NCBI GenBank assembly: GCA_017995275.1
Contig: JAGOJE010000058.1
Location: 1-6,278 of the forward strand
Origin: Rickettsiaceae bacterium
GTDB taxonomy: Bacteria; Pseudomonadota; Alphaproteobacteria; Rickettsiales; Rickettsiaceae
Reading direction: 5' to 3'
Length of the DNA: 6,278 bases
In this document: positions 1-5,315 of the stretch, piece after piece
How the letters are laid out: the number at the start of each line of letters is the position of its first letter
Position numbering within the stretch: position 1 is the first letter of the stretch
Translations under genes and position numbers: made by a program
Notes under the pieces: model-generated
What the model was told of the DNA's origin: nothing
What the model saw: only the letters and a program-made list of their open reading frames with translations
Databases searched by the model: none

Positions 1-122
1 ATATCTACTAGGCACAACAAAGCGACTCCGAACGGAAGCATGGGGATTAGAGGCCTCTTTTGGCAGATTTCTTACTATAAAATGCGGAAGTCGGGAGAGC
101 CTGGGTCCAGGTTTAATAAATT

Positions 123-135
123 AGTCCGAAGGACT
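123..135. repeat. Short perfect hairpin AGTCC-GAA-GGACT
   Basis: A 5-bp perfect stem with a 3-nt loop is followed on the plus strand by CATTATTATATA and on the minus strand by AATTTATT. It is weakly terminator-like in both directions but has no uninterrupted T-run. It lies about 120 bp beyond the stop codon of the DUF2155 gene, where converging transcripts might end. Confidence 0.35.
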
Positions 136-180
136 CATTATTATATAAAGAGCAACAAGTTGCAGGATTGTTACTCTGGA

Positions 181-220
181 CCCCGGATCTTCGGCTGCGC
201 TTCGCTCAGCCTGTCCGGGG
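181..220. repeat. GC-rich palindromic element downstream of the DUF2155 gene
   Basis: CCCCGGA (181-187) pairs perfectly with TCCGGGG (214-220). Inside this, GGCTG (193-197) pairs with CAGCC (207-211) and GC pairs with GC around a TTC loop. Farther out, ATTGT (167-171) and ACAAT (223-227) are also complementary. It resembles the dispersed CCCCGGA...TCCGGGG intergenic palindromes seen in alphaproteobacterial genomes (family knowledge). It could stop or stabilise the operon's transcript 3' end, but lacks a T-run on the minus strand. Confidence 0.7.
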
Positions 221-253
221 TGACAATTTCAACACCCCCGCGCGCAGATACTA

Positions 254-736
254 TCATTGCACTTTCTTTCCCATACATTCTACAGCAAAAAATTCATAAA
301 CTGGATGCTCCAGGCTGGATAAAGCAGCTTGTGACGAAATAATCCATCCATGGAATATGTTTTTCCCATCTTCATCTGGTTTGTTTTCGTTAACATTAAT
401 GAGAATACGATTCCCAGGTAAATAAGGATCTGGTGACTGCCAGCATCTCTTTAATGTTATCTCTGCATTATGAAAATAAGCTTTTTGTCCAAGTCTTATC
501 GTCATAACTTTAGAATTTGCTGTTATTTTATTCAAGGCTATTATTTTTGCACTATCGTGATATCCAGGTTCACTCGCTTTTCCGTTTTTTTCTATTAAGT
601 GACTAAATACAGAATCATCTTCTGCTTCTTCAACTTGTGCTGAGTCTGGATCTTCATCCATTATGTCAAATATAGAATCTTCTGCAAATGTCGTGGAAAA
701 TATTGATATAAACAGTGCAAGAAGTAGTTTTTTCAT
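254..736 (-). CDS. Exported DUF2155-domain protein
   Basis: This 160-residue protein has a signal peptide (MKK, hydrophobic residues 4-13, likely cut after TFA18). A very acidic linker follows (DIMDEDP to EEAEDDS, 24-42), then a DUF2155 domain from about residue 62 to 156. Family marks are LNKITANSKVMTIRLGQ (68-84), a beta-rich segment with the conserved cysteine C98 (LKRC), GWIISSQAALSSLEHPVYEF (130-149, with W131 and the HPVY box), and the terminal cysteine C154 (VEC). C98 and C154 probably form a disulfide in the periplasm. The family is alphaproteobacterial and of unknown function. In many relatives I recall it lying near an NDUFA12-like gene; here it ends a glycosyltransferase operon instead. 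A strong AGGAG 10 nt upstream fixes the start. A GC-rich palindrome lies 33 nt past the stop. Confidence 0.88.
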   Translation of the reverse strand: MKKLLLALFISIFSTTFAEDSIFDIMDEDPDSAQVEEAEDDSVFSHLIEKNGKASEPGYHDSAKIIALNKITANSKVMTIRLGQKAYFHNAEITLKRCWQSPDPYLPGNRILINVNENKPDEDGKNIFHGWIISSQAALSSLEHPVYEFFAVECMGKKVQ

Positions 737-738
737 TT

Positions 739-1530
739 TTACTTTTCTCCTTTCCTCTGTAACTCTCTGGCTTTTGAAAGCCTCAAAAATCTAGCAAAGG
801 AGAATATCATAGAATCTACGAAACCATCAAAACCAAAAACGAAATATCTCCTTATGAAAAAAGCCTTTATTAGCCAAAAGAAAAATTCGGATATTACCCT
901 TATGCTGCTAATTTTTCTACCAGAGGCTAGCATGTCTTTTGCTTGTTCACTAGAATAAAAATTCGCCTTTGCAACAAGCTGCTCTATTGATGCTCCAGAA
1001 TAATGTAGGGCAGGGGCTTTTAATTTTGTAAAGTCAGTGTCTGAGCCATATCCAGAGCTCCAAGAGACTACATCATGTGTTGTATATCCGGATGTGTTAA
1101 AAAACCCAATATAATTTTTATTGTATAATCTTATGAAATAGTTGTTGGGAGCAAATAACCTTGGCTTAGAATCATTCCTATGCATTATTATCATATTCAT
1201 ATCATAGGCTTTATATTTATCTTGTTTTTCAGTCTTAAATAGCAAAGCTATTTCCTCTTGGAGCTCTTTCGTTAGCTCTTCATCAGCATCTAGGTTTATT
1301 ATCCAATCATTTTTGCAAAGGCTCTCTCCAAATATTTTTTGATTTACATATCCAGACCATTCGTTGAAAACAACGCGTGCTCCTAAATCTTTAGATATTC
1401 CAACAGTATTATCTGTACTTCCGCTATCTATAACTATTATCTCTTCGGAAATTTCTTTTAAGCTGTTTATTGCTCTAGCAATGCGCGCTTCTTCGTTTTT
1501 TGCTATTATGAATGCAGATATTTTTGCCAT
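739..1530 (-). CDS. Glycosyltransferase family 2, WaaE/KdtX-like LPS core type
   Basis: This 263-residue protein is a GT-A glycosyltransferase of family 2. The N-terminal Rossmann-like part has the family start AFIIAKNEEARIARAI (6-21), the nucleotide-binding IVIDSGSTD (32-40), WSGYVNQK (58-65) and the metal-binding D-x-D in LDADE (80-84; D81 and D83). The pattern, length and C-terminal region, with a hydrophobic helix around 212-227 and FGFDGFVDS (232-240), match the WaaE/KdtX subgroup. Those enzymes add a hexose, commonly beta-glucose, to inner-core heptose of LPS in enterobacteria. The acceptor here is unknown, and many intracellular alphaproteobacteria lack heptose, so the symbol is withheld. 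It sits 2 nt after the GT4 gene and 2 nt before the DUF2155 gene. Its last codons carry the Shine-Dalgarno of the DUF2155 gene. It is probably a cytoplasmic-face, peripheral membrane enzyme. Confidence 0.9.
   Translation of the reverse strand: MAKISAFIIAKNEEARIARAINSLKEISEEIIVIDSGSTDNTVGISKDLGARVVFNEWSGYVNQKIFGESLCKNDWIINLDADEELTKELQEEIALLFKTEKQDKYKAYDMNMIIMHRNDSKPRLFAPNNYFIRLYNKNYIGFFNTSGYTTHDVVSWSSGYGSDTDFTKLKAPALHYSGASIEQLVAKANFYSSEQAKDMLASGRKISSIRVISEFFFWLIKAFFIRRYFVFGFDGFVDSMIFSFARFLRLSKARELQRKGEK
747..751 (-). promoter_or_regulatory. Strong Shine-Dalgarno for the DUF2155 gene
   Basis: The minus strand reads AGGAG here, 10 nt before the ATG at 736, inside the last codons of the family 2 glycosyltransferase gene. 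It is the clearest ribosome binding site in the window. It suggests the exported protein is translated efficiently and independently of the glycosyltransferase although both share a transcript. Confidence 0.75.
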
Positions 1531-1532
1531 GG

Positions 1533-2672
1533 TTAAATAAGCTCTTTATATACATCAAGAGTTTTAGATGTCATCTGTTCTAATGAGAAATGTTTTTTTA
1601 CAGAATTGCGTGCAGCTTTTTGTATTTTCTCAGCCTTAGTTGTTCCAAGCATCTCAATTGCGTGGGAAATTTTTTCTGATAGATCAACAGCATCCCCTGG
1701 ATTCACGTGGAATCCAGTAGATTCATCCTTTATTGTTTCAGCTGAGCCGCCAATATTAGAGGCAATAACTAGCTTTTCCATTGATTGAGCTTCTATAACC
1801 ACTCTTCCAAAAGCTTCTGGTTCAATAGAGGCTGATACCACTAGGTCTGAAAAGCCGTATAAAGACATCATATCATTTTCAGGGCCAAAAACTTTTACCT
1901 TACTTTGAAGTTTTAGTTCTGAAATTTTTTCATGAACTCTTTTGTTAAAATTTGGATGTTTGGAAAGATCCCCAACTATTAGACAACGAAAGTCTTTATT
2001 TCTAATCAGATTTAGTGCGTCTATTAAAACCATATGACCTTTCCAGCTTGTCATCCTTGCGGGTAGTAATATTATAGGGATGTCTTTTGATATATGATAT
2101 TTATCCTTAAATTTATCTTTCAAAGAATCCGTAAAATTTGAAGGGTCAAAATGGTTGTAATCGACTCCACGATGAATCACTCGGATGTTTTCTTCTATTG
2201 CATTGTAATTTTCAATTATATGTTCTTTGACAAAATTTGATACTGCAATTACACGCTCTCCCTTTACCATAACAGAGTTGTAGATTTTTTTGAGCTTTGT
2301 AGAAAAATTATATATACCATGAAAAGTCGTAACAAACCTTGCTTCCGTTTTTCTTGCTGCGGCATAAGCACTCCATGCTGGTGCGCGTGATCTTGCGTGG
2401 ATCAAATCCACATTTTCCTTGTTTATTATATCTGCTATAGAGAGGTGATTTTTGTATATAGTGATTGGGCTTTTGGAATTTACCCTCATTTTTATATGTT
2501 CTGACCCATATTTTTCTAAATTATGAACAAGAGAGCCTCCAGAAGAAATAACTAAAGACCTAAAGTTATTATCAACCAAGGCTTTTGCTACATCTATCGT
2601 TCCGCGCTCAACCCCGCCAGACATTAGGGATGGAACCACTTGTAATATTGTTTTTTGTTGATGTTTTGGCAT
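1533..2672 (-). CDS. Glycosyltransferase family 4 (GT-B), cell-surface glycan
   Basis: This 379-residue protein has the GT-B architecture of glycosyltransferase family 4. The N-terminal acceptor domain opens with ILQVVPSLMSGGVERG (9-24), the glycine-rich loop of this family, and includes TTFHGIY (115-121) and a VSNFVKEHI segment (144-152). The C-terminal donor domain has the R206/K211 pair in ARMTSWKG (205-212), IVGD (232-235), and the retaining E-x7-E motif at E286 and E294 (EPEAFGRVVIE), followed by GGSAE (308-312). It should transfer a sugar from a nucleotide donor to a lipid-linked acceptor at the cytoplasmic face of the inner membrane; the sugar is unknown. The start ATG has an AGGA about 2 nt upstream, unusually close. 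The next glycosyltransferase begins 2 nt after its stop, indicating an operon. No membrane helix is seen. Confidence 0.92.
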   Translation of the reverse strand: MPKHQQKTILQVVPSLMSGGVERGTIDVAKALVDNNFRSLVISSGGSLVHNLEKYGSEHIKMRVNSKSPITIYKNHLSIADIINKENVDLIHARSRAPAWSAYAAARKTEARFVTTFHGIYNFSTKLKKIYNSVMVKGERVIAVSNFVKEHIIENYNAIEENIRVIHRGVDYNHFDPSNFTDSLKDKFKDKYHISKDIPIILLPARMTSWKGHMVLIDALNLIRNKDFRCLIVGDLSKHPNFNKRVHEKISELKLQSKVKVFGPENDMMSLYGFSDLVVSASIEPEAFGRVVIEAQSMEKLVIASNIGGSAETIKDESTGFHVNPGDAVDLSEKISHAIEMLGTTKAEKIQKAARNSVKKHFSLEQMTSKTLDVYKELI

Positions 2673-2767
2673 TTCCTACCATTAGTAATAGCACATAAAT
2701 CAAGATGAATTTATCGCTCAATTAGATAATAAAAGCAAGAGAAAACTAATAAGAATCTCATTTCTTT

Positions 2768-3406
2768 TTATATATTTGTATCGGTAGAGTCTATTCCATC
2801 ATTGTTACCGCATAGATTGTAATAAGAGTTTTTTAAATCTTCCCACTTTTGATTTTGTTCATCTATCTCGAGATTTAATTCCCCTATCGCTCTGTCTTCA
2901 TAACTTTCCGGTAGAATTTTCTTTAATGGATCATCTTTTTCAAATAGAACTTCAAGTTTCTTTATTGCTGAATCCTTAAGCCATTTGTAATGAGATGCTT
3001 CTCTTATATGTTTTATCAGAAGGTGTTTTGTTTTTATCACTTCAATAGGGGGGGCATCGTAATTTTGATTGAGTATATTTTCATAGGTGCTACATAAGAT
3101 GCCTAATATCCTTTTGTTTTTTGCTACTTCTTCTGATTTTGAGAAGATTTGGGATAATGTAGCTACTAAGATTAATCGGGCTTTGTTGGAAGTTTCAGTA
3201 GAAAGGGCTATGCTCAATATTTTTTCTGCTCCGGAATCAGAAGTCAGCAAACTACCATAGAAGGAAAATAGCTCCAAAAAGGCGTATTCGGTAGGTACTG
3301 GTGGTTGGTTTTCTACTTTTATTGTATAACGAAATTCATCTTCTGTATCGCTATCACTATCACTATTAGAGCGCTTTTTGGCCTTTTTGGTGCGGTATCT
3401 AGGCAT
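2768..3406 (-). CDS. Hypothetical protein, basic/Ser-Asp-rich N-terminus, helical body
   Basis: I do not recognise this 212-residue protein. Residues 3-12 are strongly basic (RYRTKKAKKR), followed at 13-24 by an acidic serine run (SNSDSDSDTEDE). The remainder (about 39-200) looks largely alpha-helical with amphipathic stretches, which could form a small helical-repeat bundle. There is no signal peptide or membrane segment. The N-terminus resembles a eukaryotic nuclear localisation signal next to CK2-type phosphorylation sites, which would suit a secreted effector of an intracellular bacterium, but such short motifs arise by chance. The gene follows the protease by 41 nt with no terminator seen between them, so they may share a transcript. 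No clear Shine-Dalgarno precedes the ATG. A hexamer tandem repeat codes for the Ser-Asp run, and a C7 tract interrupts the middle of the gene. The frame length and a codon bias like the neighbours suggest a real gene. Confidence 0.72.
   Translation of the reverse strand: MPRYRTKKAKKRSNSDSDSDTEDEFRYTIKVENQPPVPTEYAFLELFSFYGSLLTSDSGAEKILSIALSTETSNKARLILVATLSQIFSKSEEVAKNKRILGILCSTYENILNQNYDAPPIEVIKTKHLLIKHIREASHYKWLKDSAIKKLEVLFEKDDPLKKILPESYEDRAIGELNLEIDEQNQKWEDLKNSYYNLCGNNDGIDSTDTNI
3048..3054. repeat. G7/C7 homopolymer inside the unknown gene
   Basis: Seven consecutive G on the plus strand (C on the coding strand) lie within the codons for Asp-Ala-Pro-Pro near residues 117-120 of the 212-residue protein. 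This is the longest G/C homopolymer noticed in an otherwise AT-rich window. A one-base slip would change the frame about midway through the protein. Confidence 0.6.
3345..3368. repeat. Hexamer tandem repeat encoding a Ser-Asp run
   Basis: About four 6-bp units run in tandem: two perfect CTATCA units on the plus strand (3351-3362), with degenerate units before (GTATCG) and after (CTATTA). On the minus strand they encode alternating Ser/Asn/Thr and Asp residues in the unknown 212-residue protein. Changes in unit number would lengthen or shorten this acidic segment without shifting the frame. Confidence 0.6.
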
Positions 3407-3447
3407 AATTGAGGCTTGGTTTACAAAATGGTTTTATAATAGTAGTA

Positions 3448-4203
3448 CTATTTTACGCAATGTATATTTACCACATAATCTCTAACTTTTCTATCAATAT
3501 CGTAATTTATGAAGATATCATATGTAGAATTTGAGGCATATGGGATATTATTGCGTTTTAGGAAGTCCGTTATTCCATCAAGGCCTATTGCAAGGCCAAC
3601 AGATTTAATAGGAATATCTGGATTATCTTCTGAATAGGTGGTGACCTTGGCTGTAACAACACCTACAATGTTTGAGCTTCTGTCAAGCAATGGTCCTCCA
3701 CTATTTCCATGGTCGATGTTATCTGTAAATTGTATATTGGTGAAATTAGTTGAATCTGTACGCTGGCTTACATTTATCACGACAGCTTCTTTTATTAAAT
3801 ATTCTCCTATTTCCGATTGTTTTAATGGATATCCAACGCTAAATAGAATATCGTTCTTGGCTATTTGAGTGTAATTGGATCTAAGATAAGGCACTCTTTT
3901 TACAGTTCCTTTTGTTCTTAAGATAGCAAGATCTAGTTCATCATCTATGGCAACAATCTCGGCAAGTTGTGGTTCAACTGCTCCTCTGACGGCTATATTT
4001 TTGCAGCGACCTTCTCCTATCACATGTTTGTTAGTGATTATATTATCCATATTTATGTAGAAACCAGTCCCCATTTCTATTTCATACATTTTTCCTGGTT
4101 CAAGGCCATAAAATCTTACATTGTCCCACTCTTCCTGGCTTGTATCAGCTTGTGATAATGATGTAATAAGGGTGGAAAATAAGATTAACAGCAGCTTCTT
4201 CAT
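3448..4203 (-). CDS. Exported trypsin-like (HtrA-type) serine protease, no PDZ
   Basis: This 251-residue protein has a Sec signal peptide: MKK, a hydrophobic core (residues 4-13), and a probable cut after SQA19 before D20. The mature part is a chymotrypsin-fold protease with a complete catalytic triad: H60 in TNKHVIG, D91 in DELDLAIL, and S168 in GNSGGPLL. The GTGFYI segment (45-50) and the SVGYP segment (122-126) fit HtrA/DegP-type peptidases. Unlike DegP there is no PDZ domain. After the protease core only about 50 residues remain, including NSTYDIFINYDIDRKVRDY (225-243), which I do not recognise. C67 and C249 could form a disulfide. It probably acts in the periplasm or outside the cell; the substrate is unknown. 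Translation is likely coupled to the ELM1-like gene, because its ATG overlaps that gene's TGA. Confidence 0.85.
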   Translation of the reverse strand: MKKLLLILFSTLITSLSQADTSQEEWDNVRFYGLEPGKMYEIEMGTGFYINMDNIITNKHVIGEGRCKNIAVRGAVEPQLAEIVAIDDELDLAILRTKGTVKRVPYLRSNYTQIAKNDILFSVGYPLKQSEIGEYLIKEAVVINVSQRTDSTNFTNIQFTDNIDHGNSGGPLLDRSSNIVGVVTAKVTTYSEDNPDIPIKSVGLAIGLDGITDFLKRNNIPYASNSTYDIFINYDIDRKVRDYVVNIHCVK

Positions 4204-5162
4204 AATATTTGTTCTTTTATATAATCTGATACCTTTTCTGCTTCATCAAAAGGATCATATTCATATGTTTCTAATGTTTCTATATCTCTTGTAAGGAATT
4301 TTGCTACTCCAAGATCAACAAGCTGCTGAGCAAAATATCTGTGTTTATGCATATTTTTATCATTAGAGTGAAAAATATAGAGAGGTTTGCCAGATGCACT
4401 CGCTTCACTGCACATAGAAACTGAATCACATGTGGCTATTATGAAGTCAGCATCTGAAAGCATTCCGTAATATGGGTTAGGGTCTGAACTTGATACAGGG
4501 TCATACACAACGTGTGGCCATTGGAATTCCTGTCTGATTATGTTTTTTACTTTATCACTCGTTCTGCGGCTAAAGCTTACAAATACATTAATCCCGTGGT
4601 TTATGCTTATTGCATTTATCTGTTTTGCTAATCTTTGAGCTTCTTCTTCGGTGAATTTATATTTTTTCGTATCACCACCAATTAGTACGGCAATAAAATT
4701 CTGTAGATGGGGATTTGATGATTTTATAGTTCCTTTAGCATCCCTTAATTTGCTTTTTATATTGTGAAGTGAGCCTATAATAGTCATGATTTTTCCGCCG
4801 TTATCAGTGAATTTATCATGTTGTGGCAGAATTATTAGATCAAATTTAGAAGGAGCCAAAAATGGCTTCATTATTTGTATTACCTTAACTTCAGGATATC
4901 TATCTTTTATTGAAAGAGCTACGGGGGCAGTCCTCCTTCCAGATGAAATTATAATCTTTGGTGGAATATCTGAGGTAAGATCTGATGAGGTGGATTTTAA
5001 GTGAATTTCTGTGGAGCCTAATATAAAATTTGGTAGCAATGCCCAAAGATTATACTCTAGCTTTTTTATTTCGAAAGTCATGGAAAGCTTCTCAGCAAGC
5101 GCAACGGCTTGGACCGTAGAGCCAGTTTTGGAATCTGATAAAACCCAAATATCTGCCATCAT
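4200..5162 (-). CDS. ELM1-family (DUF1022) protein, GT-B-like fold
   Basis: This 320-residue protein is recognised as a member of the mitochondrial fission ELM1 family (DUF1022), shared by alphaproteobacteria and plant mitochondria. Family-type motifs run in order: an N-terminal WVLSDSKTGS segment (6-15), SGRRTAP (74-80), LIILPQHD (109-116), GGDTKKY (162-168), SFSRRT (196-201), and a C-terminal block from NPYYGML (229-235) to DSVSMCSEAxxxGKP (246-260). The two-lobed pattern resembles GT-B glycosyltransferases, the last block sitting where a nucleotide-sugar donor would bind; that is inference, since the bacterial function is not established. No signal peptide or membrane helix is seen, so it should be cytosolic or peripheral. 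Two adjacent ATG codons open the frame (5162 and 5159) and neither has a clear Shine-Dalgarno. The stop overlaps the next gene's start as ATGA. Confidence 0.85.
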   Translation of the reverse strand: MMADIWVLSDSKTGSTVQAVALAEKLSMTFEIKKLEYNLWALLPNFILGSTEIHLKSTSSDLTSDIPPKIIISSGRRTAPVALSIKDRYPEVKVIQIMKPFLAPSKFDLIILPQHDKFTDNGGKIMTIIGSLHNIKSKLRDAKGTIKSSNPHLQNFIAVLIGGDTKKYKFTEEEAQRLAKQINAISINHGINVFVSFSRRTSDKVKNIIRQEFQWPHVVYDPVSSSDPNPYYGMLSDADFIIATCDSVSMCSEASASGKPLYIFHSNDKNMHKHRYFAQQLVDLGVAKFLTRDIETLETYEYDPFDEAEKVSDYIKEQIL

Positions 5163-5193
5163 ATAGTTAACTACTAGTTTATGTTTAGGTGTC

Positions 5194-5267
5194 GCTCACT
5201 AGGTTGTATAAAAATGCGCTATGTCATTCGTGTCCGGGATCACAGCAGTCCATCCAACCGGGTGAGC
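5194..5267. repeat. Large imperfect inverted repeat in the 150-bp intergenic gap
   Basis: Arms GCTCACTAGGTTGTAT (5194-5209) and ATCCAACCGGGTGAGC (5252-5267) pair over 16 positions: 13 Watson-Crick pairs, one G-U wobble in the plus-strand RNA, and two mismatches. They enclose 42 nt that can form a weaker inner stem. The segment is GC-richer than its surroundings. It lacks a T-run on either side, so it is not a typical intrinsic terminator. It may be a dispersed palindromic repeat or a structured leader of the ELM1-like operon. Confidence 0.6.
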
Positions 5268-5283
5268 AGATACATATTTAGTA

Positions 5284-5311
5284 ATAGTATAAGAATTGTA
5301 CTGATTTGCAA
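5284..5311 (-). promoter_or_regulatory. Weak promoter candidate for the ELM1-like/protease operon
   Basis: On the minus strand TTGCAA (5311-5306) precedes TACTAT (5289-5284) with a 16-nt spacer. A start near 5277 would give a leader of about 115 nt containing the whole inverted repeat at 5194-5267. The -10 match is partial. The -35 element lies inside the 14-bp palindrome next to the phosphatase stop codon. This is only a candidate. Confidence 0.22.
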
Positions 5312-5315
5312 ATCA
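5302..5315. repeat. Perfect 14-bp palindrome over the phosphatase stop
   Basis: TGATTTGCAAATCA reads identically on both strands and includes the stop codon of the PAP2 gene. The half-site word ATTTGC recurs just beyond it at 5315-5320. Its position would suit a dimeric regulator controlling the downstream ELM1-like operon, but one such palindrome is expected by chance in a window of this size and composition. Confidence 0.35.

Larger units (their letters stand above)
1..253. other. Left-end region without a convincing gene
   Basis: No protein or RNA gene is supported here. The region is GC-richer than the rest and dense in short inverted repeats: TCCGAACGGA (27-36), AGAGGCCTCT (49-58), CCTGGGTCCAGG (100-111), the hairpin at 123-135 and the large palindrome at 181-220. 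A plus-strand frame is open from base 1 to 342, but its translation reads through the palindrome and into the antisense of the DUF2155 gene and resembles no protein I know. It is best viewed as intergenic repeat-derived DNA, or possibly part of a structured RNA. Confidence 0.5.

Noticed and set aside
14..60. Possible SRP RNA domain IV (CGGAAG-like words)
   Set aside because: The conserved symmetric loop with GGAAGCAGCC and its pairing strand is not present.
14..112. Possible 5S rRNA fragment (CCGAAC and GGGAGAG...CCAGG words)
   Set aside because: The words occur in the right order but the spacing is wrong and the expected 5' strand of the terminal stem is absent. Structure and core sequence do not match 5S rRNA.
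123..135. Rho-independent terminator
   Set aside because: The 5-bp stem is short and no uninterrupted T-run follows on either strand, so it is recorded only as a hairpin.
40..342. Plus-strand reading frame of about 100 codons as a gene
   Set aside because: It runs through the GC-rich palindrome, overlaps the well-supported DUF2155 gene antisense, has no good ribosome binding site and resembles no protein I know.
1606..1788. Plus-strand frame opposite the GT4 gene
   Set aside because: Shadow of the glycosyltransferase coding sequence, which has clear family motifs on the minus strand.
3638..4155. Two plus-strand frames opposite the protease gene
   Set aside because: Both are antisense shadows; the minus strand has a signal peptide and full catalytic triad.
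4786..5004. Plus-strand frame opposite the ELM1-like gene
   Set aside because: Shadow frame inside a well-supported gene with no independent start signals.
5163..5312. tRNA or small gene in the 150-bp gap
   Set aside because: No T-loop (GTTCRA) sequence, no acceptor-stem pairing and no reading frame of useful length with a ribosome binding site.
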